A stretch of DNA of 64,000 bases, taken from positions 4,030,001 through 4,094,000 of the forward strand of contig OY744463.1 of assembly GCA_963556145.1 (NCBI GenBank), in the 5' to 3' direction. The translations under genes and the position numbers were made by a program. Of the stretch, positions 11,200 to 23,239 are shown piece after piece (the stretch's first letter is position 1; each line of letters starts with the position of its first letter). Below the pieces are notes generated by a model that saw only the letters and a list, made by a program, of their open reading frames with translations, was not told the DNA's origin and did no database searches. This DNA is from Hygrocybe punicea. Its lineage: Eukaryota; Basidiomycota; Agaricomycetes; Agaricales; Hygrophoraceae.

Positions 11200-12788
11200 T
11201 CATGTAGTTGGCCAACTCCAGCCCTGTGAGGCCCGAAAGTTTGCATTCATCTCCCTTGCAAACACATTGTGTCTGCTCCAGATTGGCTTGTCTATCTCAA
11301 GACAATCATGTACCATGTTCTTCATGTAATGGGCCATGCATATCCGTTCGCCACCCTCCCATCCATCTACATTGTGACTGAGAACTTTTCCGCAAATTTC
11401 TATGACGGTGCCAGGCGAGTAAGAGAAGGTAGCACCTATTTCGGGGATGGCGAGCTCCGCTTTGGTATGCATCCCACAGCTTGCGAGCGAATCGTACCAT
11501 TCTGGACACCCACCAGAATCTCGGTGACGAGCGGTAAGCCTGTTCACAATTACACCGATGCCAGTGTAAACCGACAGCCATTCTTCAGCATTCTTGTGTG
11601 TGTTGACTTTGTCAAGCCTGTCATTCTTTGCGATTTTTGTCAATGCCATGAGCCCTGCCTTGTACAATGCACGATGAGTCAACGCTGTAATTTCGTTGAG
11701 GATGGTCTCGCTGGGTTGGACCGCAGCCATCCACATGGTAGCTTCATAGTTTCGGAGTGTCGTGGAACTGATTAACTGGTCGTTCAGCCGCTGAAAACAA
11801 AGAATATTAAGGACCTCATTCTGAATAGATGACCGAACATTTTAGCTACCTCTCTACCCTGAGCGAACCATGCTGCTGAAAAGTCCACAGACCCTGGGTG
11901 GAAGCGTGGATTCATAGGCGGAAAGAACAAATCAGGGTCTTTTCTCCAGGAGAGACCTTGCCCTTTCTCCAGTTTTTTGACTGAGTCTGCATAGGAAATG
12001 GTGAGCATATCTGTGATCATTTCCGTACTCATATTCAATTCCTCCTGTGTGCCACAGTGAGTACCAGTCAGGAATCATCCATCCTGAGACGTAGGGACTT
12101 ACTACACGAGTTTGACTCAAAATATCAGGTAGATACCAGACCAAAATAGAACCGTGGATGTCGACCACTGTCGTTGGTTCATTCACATGTCCAATACGAA
12201 TCGTCTCGAAAAATTTGAGGAAATGTTCATTGTCAGTGACAGATGCTTCTTTGATATTCTTGGCTCGATTTGCAAGTCTATTGGCATCCAGGGGCAGCAT
12301 TACTTTCACGAAATCCATTGGTTCATGCATAATGAATTTATTGACGGTCACGTACTGGGGTTTAAGATTGCCGCTGCTACAGGAAGGAGAACTCTCTCCA
12401 GTTCAGCCTCAGAGACCGGTTGACCCAAATCACTGCTGAGTGGCAGCTGGTCCCTCAACATCATTAGGCGAGACCTACACAAGACATCAGATGTGCCATT
12501 GAAACAGCACGGATCTCACCTCAGCCAGTTGTTTTCCTCTGCAGGAGTTTTCGGCAAATGCATACCTCTCTTCCTATAATACGATGTGGTGTTTGAAAGT
12601 GTCTGTCACAGCCGGTTCCACATGTGTTTCTTCTTGATGGGGATGGAACCGCCCTCAATCTTGTTCTTGTCGTCATTATACAAATCTTCAGACAAATCTT
12701 TATTGGATGTATCTTTGGGAGTGGGCAAGGGGAGTCTGTCGGCATACATGGTGTGGTGAGAAAGAGAAAATACCAGCGCATTGTGCAT
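11200..12788 (-). CDS. TET/JBP family 2OG-Fe(II) dioxygenase (5-methylcytosine oxidase)
   Basis: Oxidises 5-methylcytosine in DNA in this family. Minus-strand exons with good splice sites: 12351 to 12103 (PTTVVDIHGSILVWYLPDIL), 12044 to 11850 (MNPRFHPGSVDFSAAWFAQG) and 11790 to 11200. The last exon holds the catalytic core: NRLTARHRDSGG with iron ligands HxD (codons about 11526-11518), YSPGTVIEICGKVLSHNVDGW with the distal His, and GGERICMAHYM with the 2OG-binding Arg. All key residues are present. The stop TGA (11202-11200) is followed at once by AATAAATAA, a plausible poly(A) signal. Upstream exons (about 12423-12788) are weaker, and there is a frame break near 12360 that may be a missed intron or a frameshift. 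It sits inside the KDZ element E1, as described for other basidiomycete TET/JBP genes. Confidence 0.85.
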
Positions 12789-12819
12789 GGCAACCTCGAG
12801 GCATTTATGGTTGACTTAA

Positions 12820-13810
12820 GGTTAGGGTTAAGTGTGCCAAATGGCGATAATAGTCTCGGCGGACGATTTTGATATACATACAAGGCAATTGTAATAATAT
12901 TCGAAGTCAAAAATGAGGAAAGGTAGACAAGGAAACCATTATCAATCTGTCTTGATCTCAAAGGAGGAGCTCTCTCCTTGTTGATCAAGACAGATCGACT
13001 TGAAAAGATTGAAACCTGCGAAGTGAAATTTTGCTGAAACAAAGAAAAATCAAGCAGAAAGAAACAAATCCGTAATTAAGAATGCCGAGATAAGTGAATC
13101 ATGCAGCATTGAATTTTAACACAAACCTGTTGGGGTACATTATCAGCAAAAGAAGGATGCCAAATGTAGGCAAAACCTGCCTGGCTGGTTGGGATCGACG
13201 CCACCAGGCCCGCTACAAAGTAGGTTGCCCAGCATGGAATTCAGGTGGATACACCCACCCTGAATTCCTCATCGGGGACCCATGGTGGCTAGCGCTCATT
13301 TCTGAGGACTGGCCACCGACGGTTTGGCATACTGAGATGCCGAATGATATGATGGTGAAGGGGGTAAAATGTGAGCCATGGGGCACGTCGGGATGAAGTA
13401 CTCACTTGTCATATTGAACACACAGATCACTCACCTGTGTCAATGGAGAGACCAGCGGCCTAGAAAACACTTTGAAGAATAAGGGGTAAAATGTGAGTAA
13501 TGGGGCATGTAGGAATGACGTACTCACTTGTAATAATGTACACACACACATAGCACTCACCTGTGTCAACGGAGAGAACGGCGGCCTAGATAACTCCTGT
13601 GAACAATGAGGCAAACACTAGAAACACTCACATTGCTGGTGAGGGCACGAGAAAGGGTGGTCCATACCAGAATACCCCATTGTTGCCCGGCACAACAATC
13701 GGGGATTCTGGTATGGATGATGAGAAGGGGACGCAAGATGAAAAAAAAAATTTAAACAGCGACCGATGTTTGTTTGTATACACGTGACCAACACGTTTTG
13801 TTGAAATCAC
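12820..13810 (-). CDS. Small spliced conserved gene module of E1 (function unknown)
   Basis: Compared with E2 (31.57-32.35 kb and its mirror), three things are conserved on this strand: a VVPGNNGVFW exon (about 13690), an exon reading SEMSASHHGSPMRNSG and PPEF.AGQPT (about 13330-13215), and a CAACAG intron acceptor (13133-13128 region). E1 also has two similar micro-exons, LSRPPFSPLTQ and FSRPLVSPLTQ, each followed by GTGAGT, within a tandem duplication of about 130 bp (13361-13615). A 1-bp insertion (CTACTTTG against CTACTTG) breaks the frame in E1. A hairpin lies at 12945-12995. The opposite strand also has an open frame (13094-13396), so the coding strand is not certain. Confidence 0.35.
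13361..13615. repeat. Tandem duplication of about 130 bp
   Basis: Two adjacent copies, each with GGGGTAAAATGTGAG, a GTACTCACTTGT segment, a CACTCACCTGTGTCAA segment and CGGCCTAGA. On the minus strand each contains a 33-36 nt segment bounded by AG and GTGAGT, that is, a duplicated micro-exon. Confidence 0.7.
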
Positions 13811-14728
13811 GTGGGGTCATCACATGAGGTGATGGTCACATTTGTGACCGTGATGTTCATCTGCTAAATCGTAGCATTGACAATAAATGTTGGGACATAC
13901 AGGAGACAGCTAATTAAAGCCGTTTCCCCAATATGTTTGTCGTTGTGGAGAACAAAACTGATACAATTTTGCCACTATTAGCTTCCATAGAAATATGACT
14001 GTTAGACAACGTTATAGTTTACCACACGTTCGGACATAGCACAATGTTACAAACAATTTCAATATTTGAGGGACATCCAAATCTTCTCCTGTGACCTTAA
14101 ACAACAGGTTGCTTTTGCAACGATAAATTTGAATTCACAGTGCATATATTGCTCAACCTGATCATTAAAAGTTAAGACTGGAGCGGTCAGAGCATGAGAA
14201 GCTCACCTAATGTGTTGGTGAGCGGAAAAGTCCATGGAGATATGAGCATCTCCGCCCACACCACGTATTCATTGCCTGCCGCCGCTCAGGCACATTTCGT
14301 CTGCATGGCACACGTCTTCCATTGGCACGTCTTGTGGCCATATCGCAGAATATCGTTCGGGTGGTGTGGCAGCCACAAGAAAATACATGGATGGATTTAA
14401 TGCACATGCTATGAAACAGAAGAAAACTGATCTGACACATTGCACAGCAGGTTAACTTTTAGTCAATAAAGCTGCAGCAACATACCTTGCAATCAATGTG
14501 GTCCGTCGTACATGATATTGTTGATGACTGAGCAATGAATGGCCAAATCGGGGCTGCATGAAATAGGCGCATGATTTGGTTCTACAACGACTTGTATTAC
14601 TATGCAACAAATAGCGCAGTCTGTGTTGAAGCACTTTGAGATGCACCTAGCGTGGCTAATCTCCAGTCACAAACTCCCTTCATGACTTGAATATGGTTTG
14701 TGTGACTTCACATCTCAATGTCATGGAT
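13811..14728. other. Non-coding part of E1
   Basis: No supported gene. It includes a GTCAC-rich stretch (13826-13857, CATCACATGAGGTGATGGTC and TCACATTTGTGACCGTGA), related to the E1/E2 palindromes. The rest is AT-rich and without visible structure. Confidence 0.4.
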
Positions 14729-14785
14729 GGTCACACCTGTGACCGTCACGTCTGGGCGCCCAGACGTGACATCACACCTGTGACA
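14729..14785. promoter_or_regulatory. GTCAC palindrome (perfect 26-bp core at 14745-14770)
   Basis: The core is a perfect inverted repeat with arms GTCACGTCTGGGC, flanked on each side by TCACACCTGTGAC half sites. Versions with CG to TG changes occur at 5951-6004, 32474-32499 and 36695-36720, all inside E1 or E2. It could be a transposase- or regulator-binding site, or a mini-MITE. It lies upstream of the Ulp1 gene. Confidence 0.6.
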
Positions 14786-16151
14786 GTTACCGTTGCTAAG
14801 GCGTGACTGGTCACATGTGTGATCTCAACACCTTGAACTTCAACCATCACGTGGGTCAAGAAAATTTCGCGACATTCCTCAAAAGATGCCATCGCTCTCC
14901 CTTCCCATCCTATTCGCGATGTCAGGCCATACCAGTTATCACAAAGTCAAGGATGGGACTTCCTGGGCTATGTTTGAATGTTCTGGGTCAAGGTAATCCT
15001 CCACACAGTCCACAACCACCACTTACCGCATCCCCAAGTGTCAAATGCACCATCGCGGGTGAATCCTCCATCCTGCTAACGATTTGGGTGGAACGTGACG
15101 TCCGAAATTGTCAGGCGAGTTGCATTATAAATATCCTCCCCAGCATATCCTGAGGGAAGTCATTAGGTGACAAAACCCAATGCTGAGGACAACCGTGGAT
15201 TGGTGTTCAATTTGTTTGCATCACGTCCTATGGACACCACCTCTTGCAAGTTCCTAGGCAGAGACAACAATGGTACGGTGCCACGTCCTACCTATTGTGT
15301 TCACGGTGCAATGAGTATGTAGCCATCATATCCACGCACCATGTGGGCATCTATTTCGACCCAGATCACAAGTCATGGAGTTCGGAATTATATGATGATC
15401 TGCTCAGTCTGTTGTCGAGCACACTGGGTGATGAAAGGATAACCTATTTTCTGTGAGTGACCACGTCATATTGCTGTCCCCACTACATGGTCATTGTGAA
15501 AGAAATGACATCGAAACCACTTGCAAAATGGTGTCTTTAAATGAGATACCTGAACCAGATCTGTAAGTCTCATTATTTTTGTGACAATGCATGGTCCTGA
15601 TGCATTCCAGCATTGAAGGGACACGCATCGTTGCCAAATATTCAACTTGGGGGGCAGTGCCATGGATTTCTTTTCAACGTCTGGACCATGCTTGGTTGGA
15701 TGATGAGTTGATCAACTTTGGAACGTAGTGAGTATCTTGTCTGCGTCCTTTCTGAGTACCTCAATGTTCGACCAAGCTATGCACTGCATGAAGCATCAAA
15801 GTCTCAACCGCAATTATATGACGACACTCACATATTTATAACATTTTTTATGGAGAAACTAAGGTCTGCCCCATTTCGTTTTGCCAGTAAGGTCATTCTG
15901 TCTCATGGAGATATCAGGAAGAATGGTGTGAGGAGTGTGAAGCGGTGGACAAAGGCCTGTGACATATTTGTACGCAGATATTTGATATTTCCTGTTCCCA
16001 CTGGGTGAGTCATGTCATTTTGTGCATTTCTATGCAGACAGTTGAGTTCAGCTACAGATCCCACTGGTATTTGATCATCATCATCAATCCTGGAGGATGT
16101 CTTTCTGAAAACCCGCAGGATGGACTGCACATGTGCGTTTCCAACACTGTA

Positions 16152-19100
16152 GGTAACTGTATGGTGGCAACGGCCAGATTTGTCAAAAATCGTGTGACGA
16201 CCCGCCCCGATGCAACAAAGTGCCGGTGACGTGTGACTTAGCAACAACTGGGTGGTGGCACTGCGGAGTGGCAGGCAGAAGTTTTGTGGCAGCTTTGTGG
16301 CAGCGATATATACATTGTACAAACGCTGCCTGTCTTTTATCCAGCAATGAGTAAACGACCAGCGAAAGGGCCTTCTGCAGCAATAATAACTGCTGTGGAC
16401 CACCTTGGAAACCTGCTCAAGAATCTCCCTCAAAACCTTCCTGTCCCGAAATCTGTACCCGAGGCAAAATATCAGTTCTACCTAGATGAAGATGACATCA
16501 AAGAGGAAGGACTTTACTATGCGCTGAACCGCCGACTCGAAATCTGCTTCGAGACCCACAAGAACCCAGAGATTCGTTTTGAAGAGCGTGGCAATCACTT
16601 GCAAGGCCTCATAACCATCCTGAAGCAAGTTATCAAAGGAGATCCAGCCCAACGAGACTTCATTCAAGCTCACTGGATTGATAGACTTGTCAAAAGTGCA
16701 AAAGCAAGCGGTGCCAAAATTCCTGACAAACGGTGATGTGTATCCCCATGAATTTCAGATTTTTTACTGAATCTTGATCAGTGCTGTGGCAAAACGAAAG
16801 CAATCCGATGAAATGGTGAGCAAGAGCTCCAAAAAGATCTGCACACATATTCCGATGCAAGAGAACAAGGCGATGATCATCAGTGATAGCAGTGATGAAG
16901 CTGAGACAGTTCTCACACGCACCGGCACTGCAGATCTGCTGCCACGACAACCCATTCCCATCCGACTAAAGCAAATGACATTTGACGACTGGAAATGGAA
17001 GGTGTTGAACAGCGATGAGAAATTGGAGCAAATGCGCAGGGATGCCATGGCCGAGCGGGGAATACGACAGATTCTAGCTGAGAAAAAGGAACGGCAGGAA
17101 AACAAACAACAAGAGAAGAAAAGAAGCAACGCATGAGAAAGGAAGCGTAAATCCCAGGCTTTGAAAAAGAAAAAAGCATTGGAGGCTGAAACATCTGACG
17201 TGCAGCTCTGTAGAGTCAATGACGTGCTGATATCTCAGGATCACCATGACAGCACAGGCATTGATAATCTGGCTCACCATTCACGACTGGGAGTGGACTG
17301 GAGAAAAGAGCGCAATGGAAGGAACAATGGCAAAGTGGTTCCAACAAACGCACGACGCACAAATTGGTACCATCCCTTCTTATGGATTCACATCGCACAG
17401 GCTGCAAAAAAGGGCCTGTGGTCAGCACGAAACATGGAGACAATTCTTCGACGTGAAAATCCACACCAGTTCAACAAATTGCATGCCGGCACAATCCAAC
17501 GCTGGCTCAGTGGCCACGGATTCACACCAGCAACACTTGAAAATGTCAAACGAGGACGTGCGCTTGCTGCAAGTGGTCGTGTTGGTGTCCTTACTGGATG
17601 TCCTGACATTGTCAATACAGTGAAAGAGAAACTCATTGAGTTGCGTACCTCAGGAGTCCCCGTTGGAGTTTTCCTCACTCGCACCATCATGCTATCCATC
17701 ATTGAAACCCAACAACCTCAGCTTCTCAATATCTTCAAATGCTCCGAGTCGTACGTTCGAGGATTCCTGCAGAGTGTTCTTGATTGGACTCTCCGTAAGG
17801 CAACACAAAAAGCTGCTCATCTTCCTGCTGATGCTGAAGCTCAATGCACACGAGCTTTTTTTCGCCTTGTTCATCTCATGAAGCATCGCGACATTCCACC
17901 AAAACTGCTCATTTTCATGGATCAAACTGGGAAATGTCTGATGGGAACAAAGGACAAGACCTACGAGAAGCGAGGATCCAAACAAGTTGACCTTGCTGCC
18001 AAGGACGAAAAGCGTGCTTACACCCTGTGTGTTGCGACAATGGCTGATGGCGATGTTCTCCCATTCCAGCAAGTCTGGTCAGGAAAGACAAAGGTTTCTC
18101 TTCCGAGTGAACGTGCTGATGGAATGGCAGAAGCAAAAGAACTCGGTTTTGATTTCGCGTTTGCAGCTAGTGAAAAAAAAACCAGTCATTTCAGCACACT
18201 TAAAACAATGAAAGAGGTCCGTGTTCAGCTTACCACCTTGCAGAATTGCCTGACAATGCTTCATGATGCGCAGTGGGTAGAAAAGATCCTGGTGCCATAC
18301 ATCAATGATGTGATTGAAAGTGACCCGGACTTGCGAGATGTCCCAGACCAAAAGAGTGTTCTCATGATCGACTGCTATCCTGTTCACATTGGGCTGCCAT
18401 TCCGTACCTTTGTCCTCGAGGAGTACCTGAACATTTACCTGATCTTTGTGCTGGCAAACTGTACCAGCATCTTTCAGGTCGCTGATGTGGGACTGCAATG
18501 AATCATCAAACACCGCTTGTCACAATTCGAATTACAATGGTTTGTTGACTCGCACACAGCACAAATGACGGCAGGGAAAAAAGCAAAAGAGGTCTTATTC
18601 ACAAAATCCCTTCCAGTCCTCCATGATGCAACAATCCGACCGATCGTTGAGGCTTACAATTGGCTTCGAAGTGCAATTGGTCGGGATGTCATCAAGAAGG
18701 CAAATTCAATGTGTCGTGTAGGGGAGTGGAACTTATCTGGGGATATCCTGACCAGTCGCAAAGCCCGTGCAGCTCTCCATAAATATCTCAAGAATGATCA
18801 AGTTTTACGAGAAGAAATTGAAGGCAAACTTGGACCACAGACATTCGTGGAGGAGGAGATTGAACCCGATGACTCAGACATGCCTGGAGATGGCATTGAT
18901 GACACTGACATACCAGCCAGTGCTGTGATCCAACAAGCACTTGGATTTACAGTTCCAACCACAGATACTTTGACAGACAACCGGCCATACTGTGTCAAGA
19001 ACACCGATGTCACACTCACTTCTGAAGGGTTGTTGCAGGGAGGGGGCCCACGGGAGGATATCTGGGAGCTAACAGACAATGATTTCGCTGTAGAGGAGCC

Positions 19101-19257
19101 TTAGAAGACTTTAAATAATTTTTGGGAATTTTTTCTATATTTCTTGTTGCCTATTTGACCGTTGACCCGCCCCAATGCAACAAACCCCTTGTGACCAGTG
19201 ACCAAGCTACGCAACAGACCCCATGTGACGCGTGACTGTTGCCACCATACAGTTACC
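16152..19257 (+). mobile_element. Pogo-like (Tc1/mariner superfamily) DNA transposon inserted in the Ulp1 gene
   Basis: The termini GGTAACTGTATGGTGGCAAC (16152) and its exact complement (ending 19257) form a perfect inverted repeat of at least 20 bp. The element is bounded by TA on both sides (16150-16151 and 19258-19259), the standard duplication of this superfamily. Subterminal GTGACGTGTGACT and CCGCCC(C/A)GATGCAACAAA-type motifs occur near both ends. The 3.1 kb hold one transposase gene. Confidence 0.85.
16347..19104 (+). pseudogene. DDE_1-type (pogo-like) transposase, about 900 aa, two premature stops
   Basis: Exon 1 is 16347-16732 (MSKRPAKGPSAAI); a 49-bp intron spans 16733-16781 (GTGATG...GATCAG); exon 2 is 16782-19104. 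The DDE core includes LIFMDQTGKCLMG (first Asp), KTYEKRGSKQV, LPFQQVWSGKT, VLMIDCYPVHIG (second Asp) and FQVADVGLQ (third Asp). A helix-turn-helix-like region lies upstream (NKLHAGTIQRWLSGHG). Two in-frame TGA codons interrupt it, 17134-17136 and 18499-18501; both become Arg if read as CGA, and the family has R after VGLQ or VGVQ. The frame is otherwise open for 900 codons, so inactivation is recent. Confidence 0.85.
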
Positions 19258-19960
19258 TACAGCACAGGTTGACATGTTTCCTGCTTATTCTTGATGCAGT
19301 ATAACCTGTGTGCTCGATTCTCTACCACCTGGTGATCATGAAAATGATGTCTCACATCTGCATGAGTGGCTTGCCTCCGTTGCAAAGCACACTCGGAAGG
19401 TCACAAAGCTGGCTCCCATCACAACAATCACACCCACAGTTAACCATTTCCAGCTCGGTTGGGTGGCTAATTGACAAACATTGTTTTAGGTACCGGAACA
19501 ACCTAACTTCGATGACTGTGGTATTTATTTGATTCACTTCCTTCGGATCTTCCTCGAAAATCCTCAAGGCATGTTAGAAGAACTCCTGAAGCATGGCACA
19601 ACAGGAGGAGTCAGTGCAACCGTTGATTGGCAACCCAGACGAATTGCAACTTTGCGTGGAGAACTCCAACAAGCCTTGTGTAAGCAAGCAATTCGAAATT
19701 GGGTTGATGGGATAACATTGGACTCAGAAGATGTTGGTATTCCTGGTTCACCTGGTGACGTCAAATTGGTGCGAGGTTTCCATGCCATTGCAATGATTGT
19801 CTCCGATTCCGATAGTGAATGGGATTTGTGACATTACTGCCAGCCTTGTTACATAATTGTTATTGTCTTATTGTTTGCCATGTGTTTTGCCTCGTGTTTT
19901 TCTTTATAAAATGGCACGGTCTTTCCCATCATTTCCCATTTTCAGCAAGTTGTTGCATCC

Positions 19961-22900
19961 ATGGTGAAATCAAAAGTTACATCACGCTCGGGCAAAAAGA
20001 AAGAGTTTGCAAGAGAGGTGGAATATACAGTGGTGCCGACCAAACGAGGTGGAAAGGCAGTCAAGGCCAGGCCCATTATCAGACCCCCCAGTCCAATAAA
20101 ACGGACGCAACAGACTGAAGAGACTCCATTTGCCTCCACGTCGAATTTGGATGAGGAGGAACCTGTGAGACAGAGGAATCGTAAAAGTGGACAGGTTAAT
20201 AAAATATTTACCTGTTCTGTTTAATCTTAATTTGCTGTCGTTCAGACTCAGAATGACCAAATGGAGGCCTGGAAAATCATTCACAAGCAATACCTCTCCA
20301 AACTCTTATCATCTGAGGCGCCACCTTCTGATGCTACATGTCAAACATGTCTCATGGCTGATATCTCCATTCGTTGCCCTGATTGCTATGGGTGCCTTTC
20401 CTTCTGCCAACGTCGTTGCTTGCAGGCGCACAAGCATCATCCATTCCACAGAATTGAGATATGGAATGGCAGATGTTTTTTACCTCATGACCTTCACGAA
20501 ATTGGGCTAGTCATGGCTCTTGGCCATGGTGGAAGCAATTGTCCCACATATCGAAATGTTCAACCAGAGCAAAGTGTTGAAGATACGTATCTGCATGATG
20601 TTCTCATGTCCGGTGTTGGTGAGGAAGACGATTTGGATCCGGGTTTGGATGTTCACGCCGAGGAAGATATCATCCCCGTCACTCACACGACTGGAATTTA
20701 CCAACGTCGAATCTGATGGTGCTCGTGCGAAGATGCCCCAGCTCGAGACATTCAACTGCTTCGTATGGGTTTATATCCTGCAATGGCAAAAAGGCCATCA
20801 TCGGCGTTCACTTTCCAGCTGCTGGATTACTTTTACATTGATTCGATGGCGTGCAAAACGTCTGCAAACAACTTCTACAACAAGTTAAGGAGACTGTCTT
20901 GCAATGCATTTCCAGATACATTGCCAGTTCGTGATATACTTCTTTGCTTACAGAGTATGATGTTGGCCTTATCGATGGAGAAGGCTATATTGTGAAGGAT
21001 GCACCTTATCGTGCTCATCTGGCAGCTTCCATGGAGTCCAAGGAGGTAATTAATGAATTGTGAATTTCGTGAACGTCTAATGAATGATCCTTTATCAGAG
21101 ATCACAGTGCTCGAACCATAAGGCTGTCAACCAAGCCAATGCCAATCGGCATAACTTATATGCTACTGGAATCGGTGCATGTGCTTGTGCAAAGCATGGT
21201 TGCTTTGTACCACACAGTGTTGTCGACTTCCAGAAGGGTGAACGGTCAGTTATGTGTTTTGAGCTATGAATCGTGACAAATTTATTAAACAGCCTGCACC
21301 AGACACATGAACGTCGATTATTCGATATGCAACGCTCTCAACAGGCTGTGTCACAGTGGTATCATCGAAGCACTTGTGGAATATGATATCGTCTGCAGTT
21401 GGCTCATCAATCTTGCTAAAATGGTTTCCGATTCTGACCACCTCACTCTTCCTGAGGCGCTCGAGATCATTGGGGCTGTGGGCAAGTTTCATCTTGGTGC
21501 ACATGTTGCCAAGTGTTTTGCCCTGTTCAGTCTCAACTTCGTTCATGGGGCCGGTCAGCAGGATGGCGAAATTTTGGAGACACTCTGGGCTATCATCAAC
21601 AAGATTGCCAGTGCTATTCATTTCATGTCAAAATCCCAATGAAGTGAGATCCTGGATGACCTCATGAGGGATTCCAATTGGAAGAAGTTGGTAGGAATGG
21701 GTATGTAATTCACAGGCATATCATCAATACATATCATCACCATAGCCCCCCCAAAGTTCGGTCTTTGTTGAAATGGTATGATAAAGCGGTGGATGAAACC
21801 CAGGAAATGAAAGCAGCCTTTGAGGAGCTTTGCGAAACAGTGGATGAACAAGTTCTGGAGCAGTGGAAGGAAGAGTAACAAAATGCAATGGTTTTACGTG
21901 GTGAACATTTGAGGGTATATGACATCAAAATGGAGAAAGGTTCGTCTTATAAAGTGTGGGTAATTTGGACACGGTAACAATGTTTCACCAGCACCATCGC
22001 AGGCGGAGATCAGGTTGAGGCTGACCGCAGGGAACCCCAAAGATGTGATGGCTGGCAGGGTCACGATATTAAATGAAGGAATAAACATAGAACAAGCACA
22101 GTAGGAACTATCCTCATCCTTATCATTCGTCTCTTTGATATATTTTTACCCTACAGGACTACCCTCAAAACAATGGCGCGTACTGTTCATAAAACTGCCA
22201 GTTTCACAGAAAAGGCAAACCTGGAGGATCGTCGAAATAGACTTCAGTCTCGAATCGATTCGTTCCACAGAAAAATGCACGGAATACTGGGTGAACAAGT
22301 GGATGACTGTAATTTGGTGAATTGTGAATCGGATGCTGATGATTGGATCATGGATTTGGATGAGGAGGGCGAGGTAGATGAAGAAGATGATGACAACGTC
22401 ACAGAATGGCCTGAAAACTGTTGACTTACAATGCCATCTACCTTGGGAATCGAAGAATGTGCTCGGCTGGGTTTGGAAAATTTGGCTGCTCAGGAGGTGG
22501 AACTCAGGGTGGGGCAAGCAAACGACAGTTTGGAAAATTTGAGGATGACACTGGGTGAGAAAATGGTAATTTTTCAAACCTCTGTCCGTGGAGCAAATAG
22601 TCAGAAGAAGAAGACTCGAGCATGGGATGATGTGCATGCTGTCCAGCAAAAGGTTGGCAAATATGCCACAAGCTACAGGCAGGCTCGTCGGGCATTGGTC
22701 AATCTAGGGGGAAGTGCAGAAATGCTGGACCGTTTCAAAGTACTGAGACAGGAGGATCTCAAGATGAGTGGTGATATGCTTGAGGAGAATAGAGTGGGCC
22801 AGAGGAGTCACAAGCTGCCCTGGATCTGGCGGATGAAAGATAGGAATAAGACTGGGGACAACGATTGGATGCAGGAAGGTAAATGGTTCTCCCACAGCAA

Positions 22901-23175
22901 TTCATGGAAGATCTCACTGCTATACAGTGTATCGTGTAAACTGGCTCCGTGGAAAGGCCAGATATGATCGGTGGTCTGAAGAATTGCAAAGTGTCAAGTC
23001 AGAAATGGGTAACACTGTTCGATGGTTGCAACACCAGAAAGTGCAATGGGAAGCACGTCATGACAAAGTTGGTCCAGGACTGAGGGGTCACATCTGTTAT
23101 GCAGAAAAACAAATCGTGATATGGACAAAGATGATAGCACAGGCACAAACTGCATTTGTCAACAAGATGGATTGA
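19961..23175 (+). pseudogene. KDZ transposase of E1 with CxC2 cysteine cluster
   Basis: Starts MVKSKVTSRSGKKK 130 bp after the Ulp1 stop. After an intron (about 20197-20246) comes the CxC2 cluster: CQTCLMADISIRCPDC...CQRRCLQAHKHHPFH. The core follows: FQLLDYFYIDSM, GIGACACAKHGCFVPHSVVDFQKGE split over the next lines, NVDYSICNAL, YDIVCSWLINL (acidic/Cys block) and HGAGQQDGEILETLWAIIN (Glu block). Then come the helical C-terminal region with TRAWDDV and a last exon at about 22928-23175. In-frame stops: TGA 20714-20716, TGA 21640-21642, TAA 21876-21878 and TGA 22422-22424, all explicable by C to T. This is the presumed motor of E1, dead in this copy. Confidence 0.85.
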
Positions 23176-23239
23176 TAAATATTATCACAGAAGATATAGC
23201 CCATGAGAATCAACTGATATATACCTGACCAACTGGATC

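Larger units (their letters stand above)
15655..19831 (+). pseudogene. Ulp1-type cysteine protease gene of E1, split by a pogo-like transposon
   Basis: The catalytic domain is read across exons. An entry block LDHAWLDDELINFG ends near 15726. Then come VKRWTKACDIFVRRYLIFPV and SHWYLIIIINPGG, with the catalytic His, ending about 16132. After the transposon (16152-19257) come TCVLDSLPPGDHEND with the Asp (19300 on) and PNFDDCGIYLIHFL with the Cys (about 19505). The stop is at 19829-19831. All three catalytic residues are present. Rejoining at the TA duplication restores a 59-bp intron (donor GTGCGT at 16133, acceptor at 19299) or a shorter 32-bp one. Ulp1 proteases often accompany KDZ transposases; deSUMOylation or processing is the family role. 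N-terminal exons in 14.8-15.65 kb are likely but not resolved. Confidence 0.75.
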
